The notes beneath the pieces are model-generated. The model was not told the DNA's origin and did no database searches. It saw only the letters and a list, made by a program, of their open reading frames with translations. 64,000 nt of DNA from Paludisphaera rhizosphaerae. Lineage in GTDB: Bacteria > Planctomycetota > Planctomycetia > Isosphaerales > Isosphaeraceae. Position numbers and translations under genes: made by a program. Shown here in pieces: positions 42,339-51,309 of this stretch (position 1 is the stretch's first letter; the number at the start of each line of letters is the position of its first letter). The stretch spans positions 310,001-374,000 of the forward strand of contig NZ_JAALCR010000002.1 in the NCBI RefSeq assembly GCF_011065895.1, read 5' to 3'.

Positions 42339-44609
42339 TCAACTCAGCTCGAACTCCACGCCGAATCGCTGAAGTGCAATCCGGAGACGATCGAGCTGAT
42401 CGTCCGAAACGACGACAGAGACTGGACCTAGCCGCTCGCTGAGAAGGGGCCCGGTCTCGGGGTGTTGCATGATTCCGTCAAGCAATTCGGCCGAGGGGGC
42501 CGTGAGAACCAGAAGCCGTCGAGCGGGCCAGGGCCTCCGTCCTTTCGCTTCCGTCGGCCGCATCATCAGGCGGACGGCCGGGGTGGGGGCTTCGCCTGTA
42601 CGGCGGAGAAACCAGTCCGCCAGGAGAACGGGAGTCAGGCCCGCCTCGGCCGCTCGGCCGAGCGTCGTCGCGGTCACACTGAAACGCCTTCGAGATACGC
42701 CCCGCCCGGGTGAGGGGGGATTTCGTTCCTCATCGGCGAACCGCGACAATTCCGCCTCGACGAGAAGATCCGAGCGAGCTGGGTCGAGCGTGAGCGTGAC
42801 ACCGTCGGCCTCGACCGTAACGCAACGCTCAGGGGGAAGGCGGTAATCGCGCGATGCTGTTGTGCTGATCCGCGAGGTGGGAACTTCCTGGGGATTCTCG
42901 ACCAGGATGAAACGGTCGCCTACCGGGACGAAGGGACGACGAGCAAGCCCTTCGGCGGTCCACGAGGCAATCGCCTGGTCTCGTTCCGCCGCGCCGTTGA
43001 ACTCGATCAGAGTCGCCGATGAATAGAAGGTAACCTGCTCGCGGCGGTCGGCCCAGCGGTCGACGGCGTCCTTGACGGCGCTCGGTAGGACGCGCTGGCT
43101 GTGCCTGGCCAACGTCTCCTGAATCTGATGCGGAGAAAGGCCCCACTCCAGACCCATCGTGATCGATTCCTGAGTCAGCCTCAGTTCGACCGCTGCGCCG
43201 ATCTTGAACCACCAGGCGAACTGACTGAGTCGACCGATCAGTGGGGGCGTCAGCCCCTGGCGATAGGCGATGACTTCCAGGTTGGGCTGCACGAACAGGA
43301 AGTGCTCAAAGGTCGGCCGAGCGGGGGGCGGCGGCCCCATCGCCAGGACGTATCGGCCCAGGGCCGTGAGCTGGACGACGCGCTTCCGCGAGCCGTCCTC
43401 CTCCCCAGATCGGACCAACCCGAGAGTGTAAGCGCCTCCCACCAGAATGCGTTCGAGAACGCGAGCCGCTTGCGCTTCGCGCGACGGGCCTGCACCCTTC
43501 TTCGCCGACGCTCGCCCCCGTCGCTGGCCCGTCGGATTGGATTCGTCATTGAACCCGACGCGCTCCCAGCCTGGTGTCAGCATATCGAGCCGCGCGGCGA
43601 GCTCGTCCAACGTCGTCCAGGCGTCGGGCTCCAAGGTCGCCAGCCAGAGCAGGACGGCTGGACGTAGGAAGACCACGGGCGCGTCGGTCTCCGAACCGTC
43701 CTCGGCCGCCTCCATGGTCTCGTTCCAACTCCGCAGCCCGAGCCAGGCGGAAGCGACCATCTGAGGGAGGTGTACCGCGTTCTCGGTCCAGAACTCAGCG
43801 GGTGCGGCGTTCAACGACTCGTCGGACTGGTCGACATGGATCAAGCCGACGCGGCGGGCCAACCCCATCCAAAGGGTCGGGAGCGCGGGGAGCTCGACCA
43901 GAGCGTCGTCGATGGGCGCGGAGAGGACGCCGTCTTCTTCGATTCGCTCGCGATCCCGCTTGTAGAGCACTCCCTGCTGGGTGCGCCGGAGGGGACCGGC
44001 CCCAGTGCGTTGCCAGAGCGCGCCCAGCCGCAGGATCGCCTCGAGGCCGTCTGACTCTCGCACCTGCACGACGCTCGCGGCGGTTGTCAGTGGCGGATCG
44101 GCCGGAGGTCTGAGCTTGGCGACGTGGACGAGCGCCGGATGAGGCCAGATTTCGGCGAGGCTGGCGGATTCGGTCGAGAGGGATGAGGGATCGACCCCGG
44201 GAGCTTCAAGCGGGGCCTCCAGGACGAGCAGACCTCGGCGGAGGAGACTGTCGACGACCTCGCCGTCGAGGCCCAGCGCCGCCGTCGCGTGGCGGAGGCC
44301 GGCCAGCGGCCAACTCCGCGATTCCGTCAGGCCGAACAGGCCGAGGGTCAGTCGATCCCCGTCGGACAACTGCTTCCGAATCGCGGCGGACGATATCGGA
44401 TCGTCCAGCATCTCGGTCAACTCGGCGGCGAGGGTCGAGGACCGCATGGCCTCCGACTCGTGCCCTCGCTCGGCCGCGATCGACCGCAAGGTCGGGAACG
44501 GCAGCCGCGCCAGGAGCGTCCGGAAGACGAAGCGAGGGTCGGCGTCCGCGGCGAACAGTTCGGGAGGTCGTCCTCCTCGATCGGCGGAGCTGCTGGGTGT
44601 CGAGGCCAT
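42339..44609 (-). CDS. Helicase-associated domain protein (XPB partner)
   Basis: A 756-residue protein with a Helicase_C_3/XPB-Ssl2 N-terminal-like domain, most clearly in the stretch FEHFLFVQPNLEVIAYRQGL (about residues 440-460) and the following helical region with WGLSPHQIQETLARHSQR. No ATPase motifs are present, so it is not itself a helicase. It ends with a short beta-alpha-beta module (VSVVVSDDQLDRLRIALQRFG). It lies downstream of an XPB-type helicase and a 74-residue protein on the same strand, with gaps of 37 and 20 bases. Confidence 0.82.
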   Translation of the reverse strand: MASTPSSSADRGGRPPELFAADADPRFVFRTLLARLPFPTLRSIAAERGHESEAMRSSTLAAELTEMLDDPISSAAIRKQLSDGDRLTLGLFGLTESRSWPLAGLRHATAALGLDGEVVDSLLRRGLLVLEAPLEAPGVDPSSLSTESASLAEIWPHPALVHVAKLRPPADPPLTTAASVVQVRESDGLEAILRLGALWQRTGAGPLRRTQQGVLYKRDRERIEEDGVLSAPIDDALVELPALPTLWMGLARRVGLIHVDQSDESLNAAPAEFWTENAVHLPQMVASAWLGLRSWNETMEAAEDGSETDAPVVFLRPAVLLWLATLEPDAWTTLDELAARLDMLTPGWERVGFNDESNPTGQRRGRASAKKGAGPSREAQAARVLERILVGGAYTLGLVRSGEEDGSRKRVVQLTALGRYVLAMGPPPPARPTFEHFLFVQPNLEVIAYRQGLTPPLIGRLSQFAWWFKIGAAVELRLTQESITMGLEWGLSPHQIQETLARHSQRVLPSAVKDAVDRWADRREQVTFYSSATLIEFNGAAERDQAIASWTAEGLARRPFVPVGDRFILVENPQEVPTSRISTTASRDYRLPPERCVTVEADGVTLTLDPARSDLLVEAELSRFADEERNPPSPGRGVSRRRFSVTATTLGRAAEAGLTPVLLADWFLRRTGEAPTPAVRLMMRPTEAKGRRPWPARRLLVLTAPSAELLDGIMQHPETGPLLSERLGPVSVVVSDDQLDRLRIALQRFGVEFELS

Positions 44610-44629
44610 GTGGTCGTCTTATCCTCGGC

Positions 44630-44854
44630 TCAGCGCACGACTCGCGGGGTATGTCCCATCTTCCGTAGCTCATCGACGGCGGCGTCGGCCTCGTCCGGCT
44701 TGACCAGCAAGACCGTCTCGGAAAGACGAGCCAAAATCAGACGGGCGAGGGCCTTCCTCGCGAGCAGCTCTTCGGCGAGCACCGCTTCAGCCGTGCGAAT
44801 CAAAGTCACGTTCCTGTGGAGTTTCACCGGGGTCCGTGTGTTCGCTCGCGTCAT
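44630..44854 (-). CDS. Small protein between XPB helicase and its partner
   Basis: A 74-residue protein, helical and Arg/Leu-rich in its first half (TAEAVLAEELLARKALARLI). The C-terminal half (VLLVKPDEADAAVDELRKMG) resembles the C-terminal module of the neighbouring 756-residue protein in length and pattern. Same strand, 20 bases before the partner gene and 37 after the helicase stop. Function unknown. Confidence 0.7.
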   Translation of the reverse strand: MTRANTRTPVKLHRNVTLIRTAEAVLAEELLARKALARLILARLSETVLLVKPDEADAAVDELRKMGHTPRVVR

Positions 44855-44891
44855 CGGGCGTATCCAGCGTCGATAAAAATCACTTGTAACG

Positions 44892-46610
44892 TCACCCGGT
44901 GGCCTTGCTCGGATTCTGGATCGAATGGTCGAGGTCCGACTCGTCGAGGATCTCGTAACTATAGCCTTGCTCAGTCAAGAAGAGCTGCCGGTGATGGGCG
45001 AAGTCCATCTCACGAGTGTCGCGCGTCACCAGCGTGTAGAAGCAGGCGGGGCGCTCGCCCTCCTTGGGACGGAGGATCCGCCCCAGACGCTGGGCCTCTT
45101 CCTGACGGCTGCCGAAGGTTCCGGAGACCTGGATCATGACATTGGCGTCAGGCAGGTCGATCGCGAAGTTGCCCACCTTGGAGAGAACCAACCTGCGGAT
45201 CTCGCCCTCGCGGAACCGTCCGTAGAGTTCCTCACGCTCGGAATTCGGCGTCGAACCGGTGATGAGCGGAACGTCGAATCGCTCGGCGAGACGCCTAAGC
45301 TGTTTGAGGTACTGGCCGATGATCAGAACGCGATCCTCGGGATGATCGTGGCGAATCAGAAGGCGCTCGACGATCTCCTCCTTCACCGGATTCTCGCTGG
45401 CCAGGCGGAACTTGTCGCGCCATTCGGCGATGGCGTATTCCATTCGCGCGGCGGGCGGCAGGCCGAGGCGGATCTCATGGCACTGGGCCTCGGCGATCCA
45501 CCCTCGCGATTCGAGCACTCGCCAGGGGACGTCGTACTTCTTCGGGCCGATGAGGCTGAAGACGTCTTCCTCGCGGTGGTCCTCGCGGACGAGAGTGGCC
45601 GTCAGTCCCAGTCGCCGGCGGGCCTGAATATCAGCGGTGAATCGAAAGACGGGGGCCGGCAGCAGGTGGACCTCGTCGTAGATGATCAGGCCCCAATCCC
45701 GGCTGTTGAAGAGGCCGAAGTGGGGGAAGTCGCCGTCCTTCTTCGGCCGGTAGGTGACGATCTGGTAGGTCGCGAGCGTCACCGGGGCGATCGTCTTCGA
45801 TTCGCCCGTGTAGGTTGCGACCTGGGATTCATCGAGATCCGTTTTGTCGAGGATCTCTCGCCGCCACTGCTCGACCGAGGTCGTGCTGGTGGTCAGGACG
45901 AGGGTCTCGGTTTTGATCTCGGCCAGGGCGGCGATCCCGACGATCGTCTTCCCCGCGCCGCAAGGGAGGACGATGACTCCAGAGCCCCCCTTGACGTCGC
46001 CGCCGGCGTGGAACGTATCGACGGCTCCCCGCTGGTAGTCGCGAACCTGGAATGAGCTGCCAGACTTCGCGACATCGCGAAGCGCCACGGCCAACGCCGC
46101 GCCCTGGGCGTAGCCGGCAAGATCCTCGGCCGGATATCCAACGGCGATGAGCCCCTGCTTGAGGACGCCCCGGTCCAGGTCACCCACGGCGAAGCTGACG
46201 TCGTCAAGACGCTCGCCGAGGTACTCGCGCACCCCCTTCTGTCGAGCGAGTTCCTCAATGAGCGGCTTGTCGGCGGCGATCAGCCGCAGGATCCCATCGA
46301 CGCGCCGCAGCTTCACCCTCCCGTAACGGCCGACCAGATCGCGAAGATCGGCGGGCAGGCTCGTGGGCAGCGGGAACTTGGAATAGGTCTCCAGCGCCGA
46401 GACCATTTCGCCGGCCGACATTCCTGCGGCGGCGGCGTTCCAGAGCGAGAGCGGCGTCAATCGGTAGGTGTGGATGTGTTCGGGGCTTTTCTCCAGTTCG
46501 GCGAACGGCGCGATGGCGTCGCGGGCCTCGGCGTGCAGCGGGTTGTCCACTTCCAGGAGGATCGTCTTGTCCCCCTGGACGATCAGCGGGTTGGCCGGGT
46601 TGTACTGCAT
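44892..46610 (-). CDS. DNA repair helicase of the XPB family
   Basis: A 572-residue superfamily 2 helicase. The N-terminal damage-recognition-like domain (about 1-180) is followed by Walker A LPCGAGKT (about 215-222), DEVH in IIYDEVHLLP, the RED motif in TLVREDHREED, and helicase C motifs including RLGRILRPKEGERPACFY. Bacterial XPB proteins unwind DNA in nucleotide-excision-type repair. It heads a three-gene run with a small protein and a helicase-associated protein. Confidence 0.93.
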   Translation of the reverse strand: MQYNPANPLIVQGDKTILLEVDNPLHAEARDAIAPFAELEKSPEHIHTYRLTPLSLWNAAAAGMSAGEMVSALETYSKFPLPTSLPADLRDLVGRYGRVKLRRVDGILRLIAADKPLIEELARQKGVREYLGERLDDVSFAVGDLDRGVLKQGLIAVGYPAEDLAGYAQGAALAVALRDVAKSGSSFQVRDYQRGAVDTFHAGGDVKGGSGVIVLPCGAGKTIVGIAALAEIKTETLVLTTSTTSVEQWRREILDKTDLDESQVATYTGESKTIAPVTLATYQIVTYRPKKDGDFPHFGLFNSRDWGLIIYDEVHLLPAPVFRFTADIQARRRLGLTATLVREDHREEDVFSLIGPKKYDVPWRVLESRGWIAEAQCHEIRLGLPPAARMEYAIAEWRDKFRLASENPVKEEIVERLLIRHDHPEDRVLIIGQYLKQLRRLAERFDVPLITGSTPNSEREELYGRFREGEIRRLVLSKVGNFAIDLPDANVMIQVSGTFGSRQEEAQRLGRILRPKEGERPACFYTLVTRDTREMDFAHHRQLFLTEQGYSYEILDESDLDHSIQNPSKATG

Positions 46611-46732
46611 GGGCTCCTTGCCGGATCGAGTCGAGTCGAGTGGGCGGGACGAACAGGCCGTCGAGTCCGCGTCGCCTGGACCATGGAACGCGAACGTTCC
46701 ATGTTAGACGGCCGCGACCACGAGTGGCAAGG

Positions 46733-48067
46733 TCACGACCCCCCTGGCGGAAGCTCGACCCGGACTCGATTCCGGTACAACCCAGCGCAATGGCCGACGC
46801 AGTCCCATCCCCGACCTACCGAAGTCGCCGCAAGAGTGATGTAAATCGACGCCGAAGAAGCAGCCTCATCTCCCGACAGGCAGAACTCAATCGCATTGAC
46901 GGGCGCGCCCCATCCTGCCGTCGGAGACAGCCGTGTGTCGACCTGGGACGACCAGTCTTCCAGCACGATCTTCGCGACTGCGGCCCCCTGATCATGGAGG
47001 GTGATCGACAAAGGTTCCGATCGTCCCAACCGACCCGACGCCAGTTCGTGAAACGGCCCCTTCTCTCCGCTGGTCGCCTCAACGACCCGGAATCGGCTCG
47101 CTGCGTCCAGAAAGGCGAATCGCAGGGGGCGTCCGAACGGGTAATCCATCGGACGAACTTCGACCTGCGTCTGGGGGCAGGGCGAGAAGCTCAGGGAGAG
47201 TCGTTTGTGCCCTGAGAGGTCGATGTCGCAGAAAGAGTTCAGGTGAGACCAAATCGTCTGCGGGAGCCTCGCCGACGCATCCATCTGGACCACGCCATCG
47301 GCCAGCGCCTCGACGCGGAGCGAAGCTTCGTAGTCCGCCTTGTACAGAAGGTCGAGGCCATGCTCATGCGACTGGGCTCCGATCAGACTCAGGACTCGGC
47401 CTTCGCGAGTCCGTGCCGGGACGAAGACGGTCGGAGCACCATCAGACGATCGTTCCAGAAACCGCAGGATCGGTTGCACCGTGATCCTCAGAGGCGACTT
47501 CCGGAGCGTCGTCGAAGCGTCGCCTGGGCTGACGAAAACGTCCTCCCCTATCCCTCCCGAGATCTCTCCGACGCCCCGAATGCGACCGAGATCCAACGCA
47601 GTGCCAGCCGGCTGCGTCTGGGCCGAGTAAGGTCTCAGGAGCACGGGCAGAGTCGCGCCGAGGAGGAGCCCGCCGAGCATCGCTATCCGCACACGCCATC
47701 GAGGGGCTGTCGGAGCATTTCGAAAGTATGTCGCGAACCCGATTGCCATGAGCAGACCGGCCGCCAGTGGGAAAGCGGCGGCCTTCGCGAACGTCGTCGG
47801 AAAGACGACGCGGCTCGAGACCGCTCCGGCAACCCAGAGCGTTGGAAATACGGCAAGCACAACCCGCAAGGCGTCCATGCGACCGAGGCAAGCGGCGGCG
47901 AGACCGAGAACGACCCAGATCTGAATCGCGATCGGGAGGATCGAATTCGTCCAGAATCGAGGATGAGCCGTCGGAAAGCCCGCCGGCGCCAGCCACCACC
48001 ACGCGACCCCAGCGATTCCATGCCCCGCCAGGACGAACAACCACAAGATTCTCCAGGGCGCGGCCAT
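46733..48067 (-). CDS. Uncharacterised membrane protein with soluble C-terminal domain
   Basis: A 444-residue protein. The N-terminal 160 residues form about five to six transmembrane helices, beginning ILWLFVLAGHGIAGVAWWWL. The remaining 280 residues are predicted extracytoplasmic, with beta-rich stretches (FCDIDLSGHKRLSLSFSP and ITLHDQGAAVAKIVLEDW), perhaps a jelly-roll-like or sugar-binding domain. I do not recognise the family. It is divergent from the SAM riboswitch. Confidence 0.7.
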   Translation of the reverse strand: MAAPWRILWLFVLAGHGIAGVAWWWLAPAGFPTAHPRFWTNSILPIAIQIWVVLGLAAACLGRMDALRVVLAVFPTLWVAGAVSSRVVFPTTFAKAAAFPLAAGLLMAIGFATYFRNAPTAPRWRVRIAMLGGLLLGATLPVLLRPYSAQTQPAGTALDLGRIRGVGEISGGIGEDVFVSPGDASTTLRKSPLRITVQPILRFLERSSDGAPTVFVPARTREGRVLSLIGAQSHEHGLDLLYKADYEASLRVEALADGVVQMDASARLPQTIWSHLNSFCDIDLSGHKRLSLSFSPCPQTQVEVRPMDYPFGRPLRFAFLDAASRFRVVEATSGEKGPFHELASGRLGRSEPLSITLHDQGAAVAKIVLEDWSSQVDTRLSPTAGWGAPVNAIEFCLSGDEAASSASIYITLAATSVGRGWDCVGHCAGLYRNRVRVELPPGGS

Positions 48068-48183
48068 CGCTTCCGCCTCGAGGATTCTGAAATCAGCAGT
48101 CCCGTTCTCAACGACAAACGTAACAGATAAACGAAAGGCTGCAACGCCGACAGCCTCGGGCGAGCGATTTCATACGCCCTCCC

Positions 48184-48213
48184 TTGACGACGAAGGAGCC
48201 ATCGCCTTAGACT
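48184..48213 (+). promoter_or_regulatory. Sigma-70-type promoter for the SAM-riboswitch operon
   Basis: TTGACG (48184-48189) and TAGACT (48208-48213) are separated by 18 bases. Transcription would start near 48220, about 17 bases before the first base of riboswitch helix P1, which fits. Confidence 0.55.
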
Positions 48214-48236
48214 GACTCACTCACAATTCGGCGCGC

Positions 48237-48396
48237 ATCTTATCCAGAGTGGCTGAGGGAAGGGCCCGACGACGCCACAGCAACCGGTCCACCGACGAGG
48301 TGGATGCTGGTGCTAACTCCTGCCCATAGCCTTCCGTTCGAATCCCGGACGACATCCGGGAACGACGGAACAGGCGAAACATGGGATAGATAAGAT
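48237..48396 (+). promoter_or_regulatory. SAM-I (S-box) riboswitch
   Basis: Helix P1 is perfect: ATCTTATC (48237-48244) pairs with GATAAGAT (48389-48396). Between them is the SAM-I core: CAGAGTGGCTGAGGGAAGGG, then GCCCGACGACGCC and CAGCAACC, helix P3 from TCCACC and GGTGGA around GACGA, then GGTGCTAACTCCTGCC. A long P4-side hairpin follows (TCCCGG/CCGGGA inside TTCCGT/ACGGAA). SAM-I elements shut off methionine and sulfur genes when S-adenosylmethionine is high. No clear T-run terminator follows; the 143-base segment up to the start codon has CCCCC and GGGGG tracts that could hide the ribosome-binding site, so translational control is possible. Confidence 0.93.
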
Positions 48397-48539
48397 GGTC
48401 TTCGGCGGCGGCGCTACATCGTGGCCCCGCACCCGATCCCACCTCATCCCCCATCCCGTTCCCTGGATTCGATGCGTCTCGAAGCGGACGGCTGTTTCGC
48501 CGACCGCGTCAGCATCGCGAATCTCCCTGGATACGGGGG

Positions 48540-49835
48540 TTGAAACTGGTGTCAGGCGAACTGGTCACGGGTCTGAAGTGTCGCCTCTGCGGCAAGATGT
48601 ACCCCAAAGAAGCTCTCAATTTCTGCACCGAGGACTTCGGGCCGCTGGAAGTGGCCTACGATTACCAGGCCGTCAGCCGAACATTCTCCCGCGAGGCGAT
48701 CGCGACTCGCCCCAAGACCATGTGGCGTTACCGCGAGTTGCTCCCGATCGACGGCGAGCCGACCGTCGGCCGTCACGTCGGCGCGACCCCTTTGATTCGT
48801 GCCGATCGACTGGCGAAGGAGCTGGGCGTCGCCGAGCTTTACATCAAGAACGACGCGGTCAATCATCCATCGCTCTCGTTCAAGGACCGCGTCGTCGCGG
48901 TCGCCCTCTCGAAGGCCGTCGAGCTTGGATTCGAGACCGTCGGGTGCGCCTCGACGGGGAACCTCGCCGGCAGCGTCGCCGCCAACGCGGCGGCGGCGGG
49001 GCTCGACTCCTACGTCTTGATTCCCGAGGGGCTGGAACAGGGCAAGGTCCTGGGGGCGACGATCTACGGGGCGAAGGTCGTGGCCGTCCGCGGCAATTAC
49101 GACCACGTCAACCGGCTTTGCTCGCAGATCGCCTTCCGCTACGGCTGGGGATTCGTGAACGTCAACCTCCGCCCCTTCTACGCCGAAGGGTCGAAGTCGA
49201 TGGGCTTCGAGATCGCCGAGGATCTCGGCTGGCGCGTCCCCGACCACGTCGTCGCGCCGATGGCCGGAGGCAGCCTGATCGGCAAACTCCACAAGGCGTT
49301 CCGCGAGCTAGAGTTGCTTGGGCTGCTCGACGGCCCCGTGAAGACGAGGATGTACGGCGCCCAGGCGACCGGCTGCAACCCGATCTCCAACACGGTGAAG
49401 ACGGGGGCCAACAAGGTCAAGCCGGTGCGCAACCCAGACACGATTGCCAAGAGCCTCGCCATCGGCGACCCGGCGGACGGCTGGTTCGCCTCCAACTTGA
49501 TTCGCGAGACGGGCGGCTGGAGCGAGGACGTCTCCGACGAGGCCATCGTCGACGCCATGCGCCTCCTCGCCGAAACCGAAGGGGTCTGGGCCGAGACCGC
49601 GGGCGGCGTTACGCTGGCCGTTGCCCGCAAGCTGATCGAAGAAGGCAAGATCGACCGCAACGGCTCGACCGTCCTTTGCATCACGGGAAACGGGCTGAAG
49701 ACCCAGGAAGCTCTCCTCGACCACCTGCCCCGCCCCGTCGTCATCCAGCCGACTCTCGAGGATTTCGAGGCGATCGTGGATCAGCGGGGCGACTTCCCCG
49801 CGATTCCCTCCGACACGCTGCTCGCCGCGAAGTGA
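48540..49835 (+). CDS. thrC: Threonine synthase homologue (fold-II PLP enzyme) behind SAM riboswitch
   Basis: A 431-residue PLP enzyme. A small N-terminal ribbon has Cys14, Cys17 and Cys29 (LKCRLCGKMY). The PLP Lys115 is in HPSLSFKDR, and the phosphate-binding loop is GCASTGNLAGS (about 136-144). Threonine synthases convert O-phosphohomoserine to threonine. Here the gene sits behind a SAM-I riboswitch and ahead of a CysO-like carrier, an E1 enzyme and a cysteine desulfurase, so an alternative reaction on O-phosphohomoserine with protein-bound sulfur, giving homocysteine, is suggested. Start could be TTG 48540 or GTG 48549; the GGGGG tract is better spaced for the GTG. Confidence 0.9.
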   Translation: MKLVSGELVTGLKCRLCGKMYPKEALNFCTEDFGPLEVAYDYQAVSRTFSREAIATRPKTMWRYRELLPIDGEPTVGRHVGATPLIRADRLAKELGVAELYIKNDAVNHPSLSFKDRVVAVALSKAVELGFETVGCASTGNLAGSVAANAAAAGLDSYVLIPEGLEQGKVLGATIYGAKVVAVRGNYDHVNRLCSQIAFRYGWGFVNVNLRPFYAEGSKSMGFEIAEDLGWRVPDHVVAPMAGGSLIGKLHKAFRELELLGLLDGPVKTRMYGAQATGCNPISNTVKTGANKVKPVRNPDTIAKSLAIGDPADGWFASNLIRETGGWSEDVSDEAIVDAMRLLAETEGVWAETAGGVTLAVARKLIEEGKIDRNGSTVLCITGNGLKTQEALLDHLPRPVVIQPTLEDFEAIVDQRGDFPAIPSDTLLAAK

Positions 49836-49907
49836 AGCCACGGTAGGCGAGCGATTCCATCAAACATTCCGAGTCCGTTTCTCCGTCCGACGATCAGGAA
49901 CCTCCCC

Positions 49908-50177
49908 ATGCCGCTCGTTCGAATCCCCACTCCGCTGCGTCCTCAAACGGGAGGGCTCGACAAGGTCGAAACCGTCGGAGCGACCGTCGGAGCCGTCCTG
50001 GCCGATCTCGGCCGCCAGCATCCGTCGATCCAGGAACGTCTCTTCGACGGCGCTGAGCTTCGCAGGTTCGTCAACATCTACGTCAACAACGAGGACATCC
50101 GCTTCCTCGACGAGCTGGATACGCCCGTCGCCGAGAAGGACGAGGTCAGCATCATCCCCGCCGTCGCCGGCGGCTGA
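49908..50177 (+). CDS. CysO-like MoaD/ThiS family sulfur carrier protein
   Basis: An 89-residue ubiquitin-fold carrier ending in Ala-Val-Ala-Gly-Gly, the form needed for C-terminal thiocarboxylation. It resembles mycobacterial CysO more than MoaD of molybdopterin synthesis: VRIPTPLRPQTGG at the start, HRF-like RRFVNIYVNNEDIRFLDELD in the middle and VSIIPAVAGG at the end. CysO delivers sulfide to the PLP enzyme CysM. Here the adjacent PLP enzyme is a threonine synthase homologue. An AGGAA site precedes the ATG. Confidence 0.93.
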   Translation: MPLVRIPTPLRPQTGGLDKVETVGATVGAVLADLGRQHPSIQERLFDGAELRRFVNIYVNNEDIRFLDELDTPVAEKDEVSIIPAVAGG

Positions 50178-50230
50178 CCTGATAGTTCCAACGATCGACC
50201 CGAATTCGCCCGCCCGGAGCCCGACCTGAC

Positions 50231-51286
50231 ATGGCCGCCCCCGCCTCGACGACTCCCGACCCGCTCGACCGCTACTCGCGACAGGTCCGTTTCCCCGCGA
50301 TGGGAGAGGACGGCCAGCGAGCCCTCATGAAGAGCCGGGTTACGCTCTGCGGGTGCGGCGCGCTCGGGACCGTGCTGGCGAATCACCTCGCCCGCGCGGG
50401 AGTCGGTCATCTTCGGATCATCGACCGGGATTTCATCGAGACCCATAACCTCCAGCGTCAGATCCTTTTCGACGAGCAGGACGTCGCCGACAACCTTCCC
50501 AAGGCCGAAGCCGCGGCGCGGAAGCTCCGGCTCATCAACAGCAACATCGAGATCGAGCCTGTGGTCACGGACATCGACCACACCAACGCCCTCGACCTCA
50601 TGGGCGACGCCGACCTGATCCTCGACGGCACCGATAACTTCGAGACCCGCTACCTCATCAACGACGCCGCAGTGAAGCTTGGCAAGCCCTGGATCTTCGG
50701 CGGCGTGATCGGCGCCGAGGGTCAGACGATGACGATCATCCCCGGCGAGACCCCCTGTCTCCGCTGCGTCATCGAGACGGCCCCCCCGCCCGGGATGACG
50801 CCCACCTGCGAAACGGCCGGAGTGCTCGGTCCGGCGGTCTCGGTCATCGCCTCGTTCGAGGCCATGGAAGCGCTCAAGGTCCTCACGGGGGCGAAGCAGG
50901 CGTACAACCGCGACCTCATCATGGTCGACCTTTGGGACTGGACCTTCCGCCAGCTCAAGATCTCGGGACTGCTCGGCAAGGTGGACTGTCCCTGCTGCAA
51001 GCACAGGAACTTCGAGTGGCTGGAAGGGGCGATGGGTTCGCACACGACGGCCCTTTGCGGTCGCAACGCGGTGCAGGTCGCCAGCCGTCGGCCCGAGCCG
51101 CTGAAGTTCGGCGAGATGGCCGAGCGGCTCAAGGGCGTCGGCGAGGTCCGCCACAACGCCTTCATGCTCCGGTTCGCCACCGAGGGCTATGAGTTCACCG
51201 TCTTCCCCGACGGTCGAGCCATCATCAAGGGGACCAACGACATCGCCAAGGCGAAAACCCTCTACGCCCAGTTCGTGGGCGCTTGA
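50231..51286 (+). CDS. moeB: ThiF/MoeB-type E1 activating enzyme
   Basis: A 351-residue adenylyltransferase that activates the carrier's C-terminal Gly. It has the nucleotide loop GCGALGTVLA (41-50), DRDFIETHNLQRQ (66-77), the zinc pairs Cys176/Cys179 and Cys253/Cys256, and the conserved Cys193 in TCETAGVLGP, which can form the acyl or persulfide link. An extra C-terminal part of about 80 residues (ALCGRNAVQV onward) occurs in some ThiF/MoeB proteins. It follows the carrier gene by 53 bases. The symbol marks the family, not a molybdopterin role. Confidence 0.92.
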   Translation: MAAPASTTPDPLDRYSRQVRFPAMGEDGQRALMKSRVTLCGCGALGTVLANHLARAGVGHLRIIDRDFIETHNLQRQILFDEQDVADNLPKAEAAARKLRLINSNIEIEPVVTDIDHTNALDLMGDADLILDGTDNFETRYLINDAAVKLGKPWIFGGVIGAEGQTMTIIPGETPCLRCVIETAPPPGMTPTCETAGVLGPAVSVIASFEAMEALKVLTGAKQAYNRDLIMVDLWDWTFRQLKISGLLGKVDCPCCKHRNFEWLEGAMGSHTTALCGRNAVQVASRRPEPLKFGEMAERLKGVGEVRHNAFMLRFATEGYEFTVFPDGRAIIKGTNDIAKAKTLYAQFVGA

Positions 51287-51309
51287 TCGTCCGTTTCTCG
51301 GAGTCCGTC

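Noticed and set aside
49908-50177. MoaD for molybdopterin synthesis
   Set aside because: Sequence pattern is CysO-like, no moaE or other moa genes nearby, and the operon is under a SAM riboswitch with a PLP enzyme.
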